NCBI RefSeq assembly: GCF_016908495.1 | Contig: NZ_JAFBDZ010000002.1 | Location: 248,001-312,000 of the forward strand | Direction: 5' to 3' | From: Rossellomorea pakistanensis | Lineage (GTDB): Bacteria; Bacillota; Bacilli; Bacillales; Bacillaceae_B | Length of the DNA stretch: 64,000 bases | Shown: positions 38,753 through 48,274 of the stretch, piece after piece | Layout: the number at the start of each line of letters is the position of its first letter | Numbering within the stretch: the stretch's first letter is position 1 | The notes under the pieces: generated by a model | Databases searched by the model: none | What the model saw: only the letters and a program-made list of their open reading frames with translations | Told to the model about the DNA's origin: nothing | Position numbers and translations under genes: made by a program

Positions 38753-40207
38753 ATGGATTCTATGACGTTTGTATTATTTGGGGCGACAGGGGATTTAGCT
38801 AAAAGAAAAATCTATCCTGCCTTGTTTAATTTATATCTGAATCAAAAATTACCAAAGTCTTTTTCAGTTATTGGTGTAGGAAGAGGCGAAAGTTCTGATG
38901 ATGAATTTCAATCAAGGGTAATCGATTCCTTGCATACATTTTCTAGACATTTGCTGAATGATAAATCCAAAAAAGAAGAATTCGTCAAGGCATTTCGTTA
39001 CTGCCAGTTAGATGTTACTGATACTGCAGGCTATAAGAAGCTGCTAGAACTCGTTCAACAAAATGAAAAAGAAAAGAACATGGCAGAGAATCGAATGTTC
39101 TATTTATCAGTCACTCCTGAATTTTTTGACGTCATCGCCATGAACATTAAGGATAGTGGATTGGGCTCAACGAATGGATGGAAACGATTGATTATCGAGA
39201 AACCCTTTGGGCATGATCTAAAATCTGCCCAAGAATTAAACGAAAAGCTAAGCAAAGCTTTTGAAGAAGACGAAATTTATCGTATCGATCATTATCTAGG
39301 AAAACCAATGGTTCAGAACCTTGAAGCCTTGACCTTTGCTAACCCTGTACTGCAATCATTGTGGAACAATCGATTTATTGCCAATGTCCAAATTACGGCA
39401 AATGAAATCGTTGGGGTGGAAGAAAGAGCTGGTTATTATGACAAAGCAGGAGCCATTCGCGATATGGTTCAAAATCACATGCTGCAGTTATTAATGATGA
39501 CAGCCATGCATGTACCAAAACGAATTAGTGAAAATGAGATTCGTAATGAGAAAAGAAAAGTAATGGAATCTTTACGTCCATTACAAAGGGATACTGTAGG
39601 TGTTCATGTTGTTCGTGGCCAATATGAGCACGGAGAAATAAGCGGAGAACCTGTAGTGGCATATGGGGAAGAGCCCGGAGTGGAGGCTTCTTCACAAAAT
39701 GATACATTTGTTGCGGCTCGTCTATGGATTGATAATTCCTTCTGGGATGGGGTTCCATTTTATATTCGCACGGGAAAAAGAATGGCAGAAAAAGCAACAA
39801 AGATTGTCATTGAATTTAAAAACCCGTTAAAAGATTTGTATAATTCCGAAATGGAACAGGTTGAACCTAATCTATTAACAATAAATATCAATCCAAATGA
39901 AGGTGTATCGCTACAGTTAAATAGCAAAAATCCAATAAACGGAGAAATGGAACCTATCACAGTAGACTTTTCTGCGAGTAAACAAGACGTACCCGAAGCG
40001 TATGAACTATTGTTATTTGATGCTCTCGTTGGGGATTCAACATTTTTTACTCATTGGAATGAAGTAGAACTATCTTGGAATTGGGTAGAACCTATTTTAG
40101 AGGCATTTAAAGAAAATAGAGTTCCCCTTCACTCCTATTCATCTGGATCAATGGGACCAGAGGCTGCTCATCAATTATTAATAGAAGATGGATATAAGTG
40201 GTGGTAA
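38753..40207 (+). CDS. zwf: glucose-6-phosphate 1-dehydrogenase
   Basis: 484 aa. Oxidises glucose-6-phosphate to 6-phosphogluconolactone with NAD(P)+. Motifs: GATGDLAKRKIYPALF at the N-terminus, active-site RIDHYLGKP (about 178-186) with the catalytic His, and EKPFGHDL. Full length. Second gene in an operon whose products, with hxlAB, can run the oxidative RuMP cycle. Confidence 0.97.
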   Translation: MDSMTFVLFGATGDLAKRKIYPALFNLYLNQKLPKSFSVIGVGRGESSDDEFQSRVIDSLHTFSRHLLNDKSKKEEFVKAFRYCQLDVTDTAGYKKLLELVQQNEKEKNMAENRMFYLSVTPEFFDVIAMNIKDSGLGSTNGWKRLIIEKPFGHDLKSAQELNEKLSKAFEEDEIYRIDHYLGKPMVQNLEALTFANPVLQSLWNNRFIANVQITANEIVGVEERAGYYDKAGAIRDMVQNHMLQLLMMTAMHVPKRISENEIRNEKRKVMESLRPLQRDTVGVHVVRGQYEHGEISGEPVVAYGEEPGVEASSQNDTFVAARLWIDNSFWDGVPFYIRTGKRMAEKATKIVIEFKNPLKDLYNSEMEQVEPNLLTININPNEGVSLQLNSKNPINGEMEPITVDFSASKQDVPEAYELLLFDALVGDSTFFTHWNEVELSWNWVEPILEAFKENRVPLHSYSSGSMGPEAAHQLLIEDGYKWW

Positions 40208-40274
40208 AGTTACTAAAAATGTAATGCAAATCAGAAAACAATTTAAATAAATGTATATTTTTAGGAGGGTCACT

Positions 40275-41168
40275 ATGAAGGTTGGATTAATTGGATTAGG
40301 AAAAATGGGATTAAATTTAGGAAAAAATTTAATCGACCATAAACACGAGGTAGTCGCATTTGATTTAAATATAAGTGCGGTGGAAGAAATGAAAAAATAT
40401 GGAGCCAATGGAGTATCTAAACTAAAAGATCTCATTCAAGCATTAGAAAAACCACGAGTTCTTTGGATTATGGTCCCACACTCCGTTGTTGATTCAGTTA
40501 TTCGTGAGATTACACCATTTCTAAGTGAGGGAGATATCGTGATTGAAGCTGGTAATTCTCACTATAAGGAATCCATTCGTCGATACAACGAGCTAAAGGA
40601 AGTAGGCGTAAGCTTTATGGATGCCGGTACGTCTGGTGGGATGGAAGGTGCTCGCAATGGAGCTTGTTATATGATTGGAGGAGATCCTGAAGCTTGGAAC
40701 ATAGTCGAGCCAATTTTTAGTGATACAGCTGTAGAAAATGGGTTTTTATATGCTGGGAAATCAGGTAGTGGCCACTTCTTAAAAATGGTCCACAATGGAA
40801 TTGAATACGGAATGATGGCTGCTATTGGGGAAGGCTTCGAAGTATTAGAAAAAAGCGATTTCGATTTTGACTATGAGAAGGTAGCAAGCGTTTGGAATCA
40901 TGGTTCCGTTATTCGTTCTTGGCTTATGGAGTTAACAGAGAATGCATTTTCCAAAGATGCTAAATTGGATGGGATTAAAGGGATTATGCACTCATCTGGA
41001 GAAGGGAAATGGACGGTTGAAACGGCTTTGGATCTACAAGCTGCCACACCTGTGATCGCCATGTCATTATTAATGCGCTATCGCTCCTTAGACAAGGATA
41101 CGTTTACAGGTAAAGTAGTGGCTGCTTTGCGAAATGAATTTGGCGGACATGCTGTGGAAAAAAATTGA
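40275..41168 (+). CDS. 6-phosphogluconate dehydrogenase, short (YqeC-type)
   Basis: 297 aa from the ATG with AGGAGGG upstream; an earlier in-frame start has no ribosome site. Decarboxylates 6-phosphogluconate to ribulose-5-phosphate and CO2. N-terminal VGLIGLGKMGLNLGKNL, EAGNSHYKESIR, GTSGGMEGARNG and the catalytic KMVHNGIEYGMM are present. The short form lacks the C-terminal extension of the 470-aa enzyme; such forms are often NAD+-preferring. It regenerates the formaldehyde acceptor for HxlA. Confidence 0.95.
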   Translation: MKVGLIGLGKMGLNLGKNLIDHKHEVVAFDLNISAVEEMKKYGANGVSKLKDLIQALEKPRVLWIMVPHSVVDSVIREITPFLSEGDIVIEAGNSHYKESIRRYNELKEVGVSFMDAGTSGGMEGARNGACYMIGGDPEAWNIVEPIFSDTAVENGFLYAGKSGSGHFLKMVHNGIEYGMMAAIGEGFEVLEKSDFDFDYEKVASVWNHGSVIRSWLMELTENAFSKDAKLDGIKGIMHSSGEGKWTVETALDLQAATPVIAMSLLMRYRSLDKDTFTGKVVAALRNEFGGHAVEKN

Positions 41169-41213
41169 TTTGGATAGAACAACCCAAAATAGCTATGAGG
41201 AGGAAATGTAAGG

Positions 41214-42560
41214 ATGACTATTTCGTTTGATTACACCAATGCTTTACCATTTATGAAAAAGAGTGAAGTAGAAGGATTAAGTGAATTTGTAAAAGTGGCT
41301 CATGGAATGCTTCATGAAAAGAAAGGTTTGGGTTCTGATTTTCTTGGATGGGTTGATTTACCATTAACCTATGATAAAGAAGAGTTTTCACGTATTAAAC
41401 AGGCTGCAAAAAGAATACAAAATCAATCAGATGCCTTGATTGTTATTGGCATAGGAGGTTCTTATTTAGGCGCAAGATCGGCAATTGAAGCTTTGTCTCA
41501 TGGTTTTCATAATCAAATAAACGGTAAGACACAAGTTTATTTTGCTGGGAACAATATCAGTTCCACTTATCTCACGCATTTATTGGAGCTATTAGAAGGA
41601 AAAGATATTTCGGTGAATGTGATTTCTAAATCAGGAACAACAACAGAGCCTGCCTTAGCCTTCCGTATCTTTCGTGACTATCTAGAACAAAAGTATGGAA
41701 AGGAAGAAGCAAGAACACGTATTTTTGCCATTACTGATCAGGAAAAAGGTGCATTAAAAAAACTTGCTGACGCAGAAGGATATGAAACATTTGTTATTCC
41801 AGATGATGTAGGTGGAAGGTATTCTATGCTAACAGCTGTAGGTCTCTTACCCATTGCTGTAGCAGGGCTAGACATTGATCAAATGATGGCAGGAGCTGCA
41901 TCTGCTGCGCGTAAGTACAATAATCCTGAATTAATAACAAATGAATGCTACCAATATGCTGCCGTACGAAATGCACTCTACAATAAGGGAAAAGTGATTG
42001 AATTACTGGTTAATTATGAGCCGTCTCTTCATTTTGTATCCGAATGGTGGAAACAGCTGTTTGGGGAAAGTGAAGGAAAGGATCAAAAGGGGCTTTTTCC
42101 TGCCTCCGTTGATTTTTCAACAGATCTCCATTCAATGGGACAATATGTGCAAGAAGGTAGACGAAACCTTATAGAGACTGTTTTACAAATTAAGAAACCT
42201 AAAATTAAACTAACTATTCAGGAAGATCTAAACAACCTCGATGGATTAAACTTCCTAGCAGGAAAAACAATGGATGAAGTTAACAAAAGTGCATTTCAGG
42301 GTACACTTTTGGCTCATGTTGATGGGGAAGTACCTAATCTAGTAATTGAACTGGATGAAATGAATGAATACACATATGGTGAATTAGTTTATTTTTTTGA
42401 AAAAGCTTGTGGAATTAGTGGCTATTTATTAGGAGTTAATCCATTTGACCAGCCGGGAGTGGAAGCATATAAAAAGAATATGTTTGCTTTACTTGGCAAA
42501 CCCGGTTATGAATTAGAGAAAAAGGCCATTATGGAACGCCTTTCTTTATCTAACAAATAG
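41214..42560 (+). CDS. pgi: glucose-6-phosphate isomerase
   Basis: 448 aa, the size of Bacillus Pgi. Interconverts fructose-6-phosphate and glucose-6-phosphate. Motifs: [34 protein letters not shown] (sugar-phosphate loop), [17 protein letters not shown] and the catalytic region around [11 protein letters not shown] has ATGAGGAGGAAATG upstream. In this operon it feeds HxlB's product back to Zwf. A second housekeeping pgi elsewhere is likely but cannot be seen here. Confidence 0.97.
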   Translation: MTISFDYTNALPFMKKSEVEGLSEFVKVAHGMLHEKKGLGSDFLGWVDLPLTYDKEEFSRIKQAAKRIQNQSDALIVIGIGGSYLGARSAIEALSHGFHNQINGKTQVYFAGNNISSTYLTHLLELLEGKDISVNVISKSGTTTEPALAFRIFRDYLEQKYGKEEARTRIFAITDQEKGALKKLADAEGYETFVIPDDVGGRYSMLTAVGLLPIAVAGLDIDQMMAGAASAARKYNNPELITNECYQYAAVRNALYNKGKVIELLVNYEPSLHFVSEWWKQLFGESEGKDQKGLFPASVDFSTDLHSMGQYVQEGRRNLIETVLQIKKPKIKLTIQEDLNNLDGLNFLAGKTMDEVNKSAFQGTLLAHVDGEVPNLVIELDEMNEYTYGELVYFFEKACGISGYLLGVNPFDQPGVEAYKKNMFALLGKPGYELEKKAIMERLSLSNK

Positions 42561-42880
42561 ATAATACTATAGTATACTTTTATACACTATGTAAAATTAT
42601 TGTTAGTATATAAAAACATAGTGCGTACTATTTAAAAAAGCAATACGATGTATAATCACATTTGTAAGCAAGAGGAACTTTAAGGGTCAATAGAAAAACT
42701 CTATATTAATACAGAGTTTTATCAAACTTTATTTCAAATCAACAATAGTTAAAAATGAAGCCGATCCCTTTAGGGGAATCGGCTCTCTTTTGTATGAAGA
42801 ATATATTCAAAAAACTTTTTGGTCAAGTGCTTTGAAACTATCGACAACTTTTTATTCAAGTGTCATTCTTCTTGACTAGT
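42561..42880. other. post-pgi spacer with orphan promoter-like region
   Basis: About 320 bp with no gene. AGTGCGTACT at 42620-42629 repeats the motif of the hxlA and zwf upstream regions and is followed by GATGTATAATCAC (minus-10-like) and AAGAGG, but no coding frame follows. A weak hairpin (AAAACTCT / AGAGTTTT, about 42695-42721) and a terminator (42757-42792) come after. Confidence 0.6.
42757..42792. terminator. bidirectional terminator
   Basis: AGCCGATCCC and GGGGAATCGGCT pair (one bulge) around TTTA; followed by CTCTTTT on the plus strand. It lies between convergent transcription units. Confidence 0.75.
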
Positions 42881-44065
42881 TTATAGTCTCATTTCAATAT
42901 TCCTCGAATCTGTTTTGTTTAAATGAAACGAGTATTTGATAAAAACGAGAGCAAGAATAACAAATAAACTACCGATCCAACTCAAATATAAAATGTTAGT
43001 ATACTGTATAATGATACCTCCTAAAGCAGAACCTAGCATCATCCCAATGTTCATTAATGCTGTATTAAAACTTAGTACAGTTTCAGATGATTGTGGTTTT
43101 AGTGAAATCAAATAAAATTGCTTTGCAGGTGTTGTTGTCCAAGTCGCTGCACCCCAAACTGTCAACGTTATAAATACACCTAGTGTCGAATGCTGTGTAA
43201 ATGTTAATACAAGTAATGCAACTGCATGAACGAATAAACTAATTGATATCGTTCGATTTGGTCCCCACTTGTCTACAGCGTATCCACCAAAACGTGAGCC
43301 AATAAAAGCAAAAGTGCCTAAAACAAATAAGGCTAGACTAGTCATCTCTATTGAAAAACCTGCAGAATTACTTAACAATGGAGAAATATAAGCAAACACC
43401 ATGGTATAACCTAATATCCAGAAGATAGTAGTTGTTAATCCGGTGATTACCCGTTTATCCTTTATAATTTGTATCTGTTGTTTAAATGGTACGGGCTCAT
43501 TACCCTTTATACTAGGTAATAATTTGTAAAGTAAAAGTAAAAGAAGTACTGTAACGAAAGCAATGATAAGAAAAATGTAACGCCAATTCAGATAAGCAGC
43601 TAAAAATGTCCCTATAGGTACACCAAGTACTAATGAAACGGTAAAGCCAGTGATAACCGTTGCCATGGCACTACCACGTTTTTCTTCTGTAGCAATTTGA
43701 GCAGCATAGTTTGTTGCAACGACAATGTAAAGCCCACCACTCATTGCCATAATGATTCTTGACAACATTAGCAGAATATAATCATAACTAAAAAATGCTA
43801 CAAGATTACCTAAAATAAATGTAAAAATAGCATATAATAATACTTTTTTGCGCTTAAATTTCGCTGTTAACAGAACTAGGGCTAATGCTCCAACTGCATA
43901 AGATAATGAATAGACGGTTATCAGCTGTCCTGTTAACGAGATAGAAACATCTAAATCGTAAGAAATAATTTCTAAAATTCCAGAAACAACAAACTCTGCT
44001 GTCCCTGTAACAAACGCTCCTAAAGCTAATAGAATAATAGTTAATTGGTTTCTGTTCTTTTCCAA
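42881..44065 (-). CDS. MFS transporter (DHA1 family)
   Basis: 394 aa, about 12 helices. Conserved opening ALGAFVTGTAEFVVSGIL is typical of the AraJ/YdhP-type DHA1 exporters; motif A is replaced by LTAKFKRKKVLLY; GSRFGGYAVDKWGPN marks the second half. Substrate unknown. Divergent from a LysR gene, with a 102-bp shared control region. Confidence 0.9.
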   Translation of the reverse strand: MEKNRNQLTIILLALGAFVTGTAEFVVSGILEIISYDLDVSISLTGQLITVYSLSYAVGALALVLLTAKFKRKKVLLYAIFTFILGNLVAFFSYDYILLMLSRIIMAMSGGLYIVVATNYAAQIATEEKRGSAMATVITGFTVSLVLGVPIGTFLAAYLNWRYIFLIIAFVTVLLLLLLYKLLPSIKGNEPVPFKQQIQIIKDKRVITGLTTTIFWILGYTMVFAYISPLLSNSAGFSIEMTSLALFVLGTFAFIGSRFGGYAVDKWGPNRTISISLFVHAVALLVLTFTQHSTLGVFITLTVWGAATWTTTPAKQFYLISLKPQSSETVLSFNTALMNIGMMLGSALGGIIIQYTNILYLSWIGSLFVILALVFIKYSFHLNKTDSRNIEMRL

Positions 44066-44167
44066 CTTGTAAATCTCCTTTACTATTTAATGAGTTGATC
44101 TCATTTTAAATTGCATGTTAACATAAGTAAAATTGATGTTTTTAATAAAGGAGATGAGTAAATACTC

Positions 44168-45076
44168 ATGAGCGTTGTTCGTTTTGAAATTATATCTAAA
44201 GTAATGGAGTTAAGAAGTTTTACAAAAGCTGCCGAAAAATTAAATATGACTCAATCAGCAGTTAGTCATGCCATTTCCAGTTTAGAAACAGAATGGGGCG
44301 TTTCATTAATAATTCGTGACCGCAGAAAAGGTATAGCACTTACAGAAATAGGGCAAAAAATCCTTCCACATATAAGAGAAGTGTTGAAAAGAATTGAAAC
44401 AATTAACCAAGAAATTGCGTTAGCAACGAACTTAGAAACGGGGATCATTCGTATTGGTACTTTTGCGAGCGCTTCTTCCTGCTTATTACCTAAATTGCTT
44501 GCAAAATTTCAGAAAAAACATCCTAAAATAGAATTTAAGTTTTATGAAGGGACATATGAAGAGATTACGGAATGGTTACAATCTGGAATTATAGACATTG
44601 GGTTTGTTGTAAAAGGGAAGTCAAACCCTGGTATTGATCTAGTTCCTCTCTTGAAAGACAAAATGGTAGTAGCTTTTCATCCCGAGCACAAATTCCTTCA
44701 CAAAGAAACGATAGATATGCACGACTTAGAGAAAGAACCTTTCATTATGCCAACTGGAATGTACCAATCACATGTAGAGGAGTTATTTGAAGAAGCACAA
44801 ATCAAACCGCCTATCCGTTTTGAAGTACACGATTGCACTACCATTGCTAATATGGTACAAGAAGGGCTTGGCGTTACCGTCGGTCCAGAGTTGTTTTTGA
44901 AAACTCAACAAAACATCAAGATAGGAAAACTTAATTTAACAAATTACCGTGATGTTGGACTAGCTTGTTCTGCAATTTCTGAAGCATCTCCGGCTGTAAA
45001 AGAGTTTCTCATGGTTGCTAAAAATGTTTTTATTGAGTCCAATAATACTATAGACTCTCAAACTTTATTTAATTAA
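44168..45076 (+). CDS. LysR-family transcriptional regulator
   Basis: 302 aa. HTH at about 1-60 (MELRSFTKAAEKLNMTQSAVSHAISSLETEWGVSLIIRDRR) and a periplasmic-binding-like effector domain from about 90. ATG follows AAAGGAGATGAG. Divergent from the MFS gene, which it probably activates. Ligand unknown. Confidence 0.93.
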   Translation: MSVVRFEIISKVMELRSFTKAAEKLNMTQSAVSHAISSLETEWGVSLIIRDRRKGIALTEIGQKILPHIREVLKRIETINQEIALATNLETGIIRIGTFASASSCLLPKLLAKFQKKHPKIEFKFYEGTYEEITEWLQSGIIDIGFVVKGKSNPGIDLVPLLKDKMVVAFHPEHKFLHKETIDMHDLEKEPFIMPTGMYQSHVEELFEEAQIKPPIRFEVHDCTTIANMVQEGLGVTVGPELFLKTQQNIKIGKLNLTNYRDVGLACSAISEASPAVKEFLMVAKNVFIESNNTIDSQTLFN

Positions 45077-45254
45077 TTGTTGCAACATTCCCTCCCTGTT
45101 AAAGTTTTTGAAAAATTTGGGGAAGCTCTCTCAATTCATCCAAAATTAACGTTAGTTGTTAAAGAGATAGCCTTCCCAAACAAGTTTTTAAATACAAATC
45201 CAAAAAAGTCTTATGCTATTTTATTCATTCTTACTTCATTAAATTATCGTCAAT
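45077..45254. other. gene-free stretch after the LysR gene
   Basis: An open frame continues from 45077 directly behind the LysR stop, but it lacks a ribosome site and has an uncharacteristic composition. I see no supported gene. Confidence 0.3.
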
Positions 45255-45494
45255 CTACTTTAACAATCCTATCATTTCTTTTACGACTGTTCTGTCAAAC
45301 TCTTCTGTTCTATCTTCTTCATGAGTACCTTTATTTAAATAATTCCATTCAATAGGATTTTTGTTCTCCATGCCCAATAAAACTTTCAACGATGAAGCTA
45401 CATTTTCAAATTCATCTATTGAATTTTTATCAATGAATTTTCTTAATACCTGAGTGATTGACATTAATTCCGGTGGTTTCCCTGGAGAGCGCAT
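45255..45494 (-). CDS. hypothetical protein or C-terminal fragment
   Basis: A 79-codon frame with protein-like composition (PPELMSITQVLRKFIDKNS, acidic NKGTHEEDRTEEFDRT). A stop lies six codons before the ATG and no ribosome site is visible, so it is probably the end of a truncated gene next to mobile-element debris. Family not recognised. Confidence 0.35.
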   Translation of the reverse strand: MRSPGKPPELMSITQVLRKFIDKNSIDEFENVASSLKVLLGMENKNPIEWNYLNKGTHEEDRTEEFDRTVVKEMIGLLK

Positions 45495-45552
45495 AGTATA
45501 ATTTATTATTTAAATTGCGTTATTTTATTCTTTATTTTGCGTGAATATCAAT

Positions 45553-45595
45553 AAAGGATTATACATATTAACATGACTAATATGTATAATCCTTT
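45553..45595. repeat. covarying long hairpin, copy A
   Basis: A perfect 18-bp inverted repeat (arm AAAGGATTATACATATTA) around a 7-nt loop ACATGAC. A second copy at 60697-60740 differs at two arm positions, and both changes are matched in the opposite arm. Confidence 0.8.
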
Positions 45596-45704
45596 TATAT
45601 TTATTCCACAAACGCGCCCGATTGCTGAACTTTTGGTGTTTTTCCAGGTGACCCCTCAACCCTCGAATTGTTTCTTAACCCCTCTTTACATTTTTTTCTA
45701 TCTA

Positions 45705-45971
45705 TCATGCCGTTTTTGGACTTATCTCAGACCTACCCACCATAAGGACACCAGTGGAAACCTCTAAGGTACTACACAACTGCGCAAGAGACATACTGGC
45801 CACCTGCTGGCTTAACCATACACATAAAGCAACTAATTCTTGCGCACGAAACTTACTATCACGTTGAACAAAGTTGGTTTCTCTAGCCAACTGTTTAAGA
45901 ATATCAGAAGACAAGGAATCATGTAATGATTGGGCAAAAAGGTCAAGTTCATTTGAAATAGAAGCAGCCAT
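45705..45971 (-). pseudogene. IS4-family transposase, N-terminal fragment
   Basis: About 80 residues (ELDLFAQSLHDSLSSDIL, TNFVQRDSKFRAQELVALCV, ASMSLAQLCSTLEVSTGVL) match the start of IS4-type transposases of Bacillaceae. The DDE catalytic domain is gone; after GVL the sequence diverges. ATG at 45971 with GGGGGTATA upstream. Upstream sequence (45984-46040) may include the old IS end. Confidence 0.75.
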
Positions 45972-46135
45972 TATACCCCCCATCCTTTCACTTATTTAGG
46001 AAAAGAATAGCGCTTTTTGTCGTTATGGGGGTAGTAAAATAACTTAGCTTGATGGCGATGTGGTGGGACCCCTAAATGGATAAATCATTACCCATCCCAA
46101 ATACATCCTTGGAAAAATCTAATACATTCTTGTTC

Positions 46136-47200
46136 TTAATCTAATTGAAAACGAGAAAATATTTTCCACACTAATTCGTTACGATTTGAAACATTTACTT
46201 TTTGAAATATAACCTTCAAATGATCCTGCACAGTGTAATTAGAGATTGCTAAATTTTGAGCAATCTCCTTTGTAGGAATACCTTTTATAACTTCAAATAC
46301 TACTTCTTTCTCTCTCGCTGTAAGATGATATGCTGTCATTAGAAAAGACAACATCTCTTTCGATGACGCTTCGTTTAAAGAAATTGCAATTTGTTGTTTT
46401 TGCTCGTTTGTTTTCATAAAGGAAGCTCTTATTGCAATATAGCCTGTTTCTTTAATCGGCACTAGCAAGGAGGCCTGTGCTTTCCACTTATTTGCTAATA
46501 ATTTTGCATAAACGGCCTGTATGGGCTTTGGTATATAAGGTTCAGATAATTGCTCATGTATTCTTAAAATTGAAAGCAATTTTAATGCCTTATCATTCAT
46601 CGAAATGGGCTTTAAATGCTGATCAAAAATAATAATACCTTGTTCACCCTCTCTTACAGGTAGTCGCTCTTCGATAATAAAATGATGGTATGCTTTTAGT
46701 GCCTCTCCTATTAACGGAATTAGCAATTTCACTTGTTCTAGCTCTGCATCCTGGAAGTAAGGATCGCCATTCGTCTCTTTTTTGAATAATGTTAAAAATC
46801 CATAGCATTGTCCTTGAAACATTAAAGCTGCCCTTATTTCATCCGTAAATCCATTTGGTTGAAGCACCTCTTCATAACGTACACTTTTAGACATCAGCTG
46901 CCCAATTGTATCACTCAGTCTGCCAATCTGTTGTCCACTTTGAACTAAGTATTCGTATTTATTGACATCTGGCTCACTATACTCTAGTTCCATAATTTTA
47001 TGATGAATATCCTCTAATGAATCCTCCGTGACAGCTCCTACTGAACAATGCGTACAAGTATCAATTACTGTGCAACAATACGCATGAAAGCTTATGTGCT
47101 GCTGAAGTTCTTTAATCATATGCTCTCTATATCTAAATGAGTTTTTACTTTCCCTCAAAACTTGCTCTGACTTTCTACGCCAATACTGTATATTCTTCAT
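46136..47200 (-). CDS. LuxR-type HTH regulator with GAF-like sensor
   Basis: About 354 aa. An N-terminal region with several Cys (YCCTVIDTCTHCS, about 40-53), a GAF/PAS-like middle (about 80-185 and 190-280) and a C-terminal LuxR HTH (about 290-350: LTAREKEVVFEVIKGIPTKEIAQNLAISNYTVQDHLKVIFQKVNVSNRNELV). ATG 47200 is chosen with GGGGGAGG upstream. The Cys cluster could bind a metal or cofactor. Divergent from an ABC importer/methyltransferase operon, which it probably controls. Confidence 0.88.
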   Translation of the reverse strand: MKNIQYWRRKSEQVLRESKNSFRYREHMIKELQQHISFHAYCCTVIDTCTHCSVGAVTEDSLEDIHHKIMELEYSEPDVNKYEYLVQSGQQIGRLSDTIGQLMSKSVRYEEVLQPNGFTDEIRAALMFQGQCYGFLTLFKKETNGDPYFQDAELEQVKLLIPLIGEALKAYHHFIIEERLPVREGEQGIIIFDQHLKPISMNDKALKLLSILRIHEQLSEPYIPKPIQAVYAKLLANKWKAQASLLVPIKETGYIAIRASFMKTNEQKQQIAISLNEASSKEMLSFLMTAYHLTAREKEVVFEVIKGIPTKEIAQNLAISNYTVQDHLKVIFQKVNVSNRNELVWKIFSRFQLD

Positions 47201-47305
47201 CTCTTTAATACCTCCCCCCACATTTATGGGATAGTAAAGCTTAAATATATTTTTATAATTGAGAATAGTTCTTAATTATATTTTACAACAAGGAGGTACA
47301 TTCGT

Positions 47306-48274
47306 TTGAAAAAATTTTACCCTTTTTTTTTACTTTTCATCATCACTGTACTAGGTGGTTGTGTAGAGGAGGACTCATCGCAAGATGTTGACCTTGTCAA
47401 AGAAGAAACTTCTACTACCTTCACGGCGACGATTAGCTCACCAAAATCGCCTGCTATTTTCCCGATTATTTTAGTAGCGCATGAACAGGAGGGCGCAGAG
47501 CTTATCAAATGGGAAACGTCTGATACACTTTTAACGCAAATTCAAAATGAAGAAGCACAGTTTTTCATTCTTCCTCTTAATATTGGCGCTAATCTGTATG
47601 CCAAAGGTATGCCTATTCAGCTTCTTCAAGTTAATACATGGGGCTCAATGTTTTTAGTTTCTACAAATGGTACGATTCATGACTTACAAGATCTTGCAGG
47701 AAAAACTATTTTTGTACCAAGCCAGGGAGGACCTCCTGATATTTTAACTAATTATTATCTTAATCAGGACAATATCAAAAATGTAACATTATCATTTGTC
47801 AATCTATCTGAAATTGGACAGCAAATTGCATCGGGGACTATCGAAAATGTCGTTTTACCAGAGCCGATGTTAAGCATTTTACAAGCAAATGTCCCGTTGG
47901 AATTACATACAGTGCTCGATTTCAATGAGGCATGGGAGGAACATTTTGATCAATCATTACCACAGGCTGGCGTTTTTGTAAAACAGGAATGGGCAGCAAA
48001 TCATAAGCAAAGTATTGAACAATTCCAAAGCTTATCTGAGGACGCCATTACAAATCTACAGCAAAATAATGAAGCTGCGATTCCTCTAATAAGCAAATAC
48101 TTTGATAGCACGGAGCAAATTATAAATAACGCACTAGCCAATAGCTCTCTACACTTCCATACAGCACAGCAGTCAAAGGAAGAAATAGAGGCATATTTTA
48201 ATCTTTTAATCGATGTTGCACCTGAATCCATAGGTGGTGTTTTACCAGATGAAAACTTCTATTACACTCAATAG
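47306..48274 (+). CDS. ABC importer substrate-binding lipoprotein (NMT1/SsuA-like)
   Basis: 322 aa. TTG start with AAGGAGG upstream; signal peptide with lipobox VLGGC (Cys 19). Two-lobed periplasmic-binding fold; LQDLAGKTIFVPSQGGPPDIL is the typical NMT1/SsuA/TauA segment, and IENVVLPEPMLSIL follows the family pattern. Members bind thiamine precursors, sulfonates, riboflavin or similar. The last codons overlap the permease gene. The ligand is unknown. Confidence 0.85.
   Translation: MKKFYPFFLLFIITVLGGCVEEDSSQDVDLVKEETSTTFTATISSPKSPAIFPIILVAHEQEGAELIKWETSDTLLTQIQNEEAQFFILPLNIGANLYAKGMPIQLLQVNTWGSMFLVSTNGTIHDLQDLAGKTIFVPSQGGPPDILTNYYLNQDNIKNVTLSFVNLSEIGQQIASGTIENVVLPEPMLSILQANVPLELHTVLDFNEAWEEHFDQSLPQAGVFVKQEWAANHKQSIEQFQSLSEDAITNLQQNNEAAIPLISKYFDSTEQIINNALANSSLHFHTAQQSKEEIEAYFNLLIDVAPESIGGVLPDENFYYTQ

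Noticed and set aside
45077-45355. Frame starting directly after the LysR stop
   Set aside because: TTG start without ribosome site, and its second half is antisense to a more protein-like frame.
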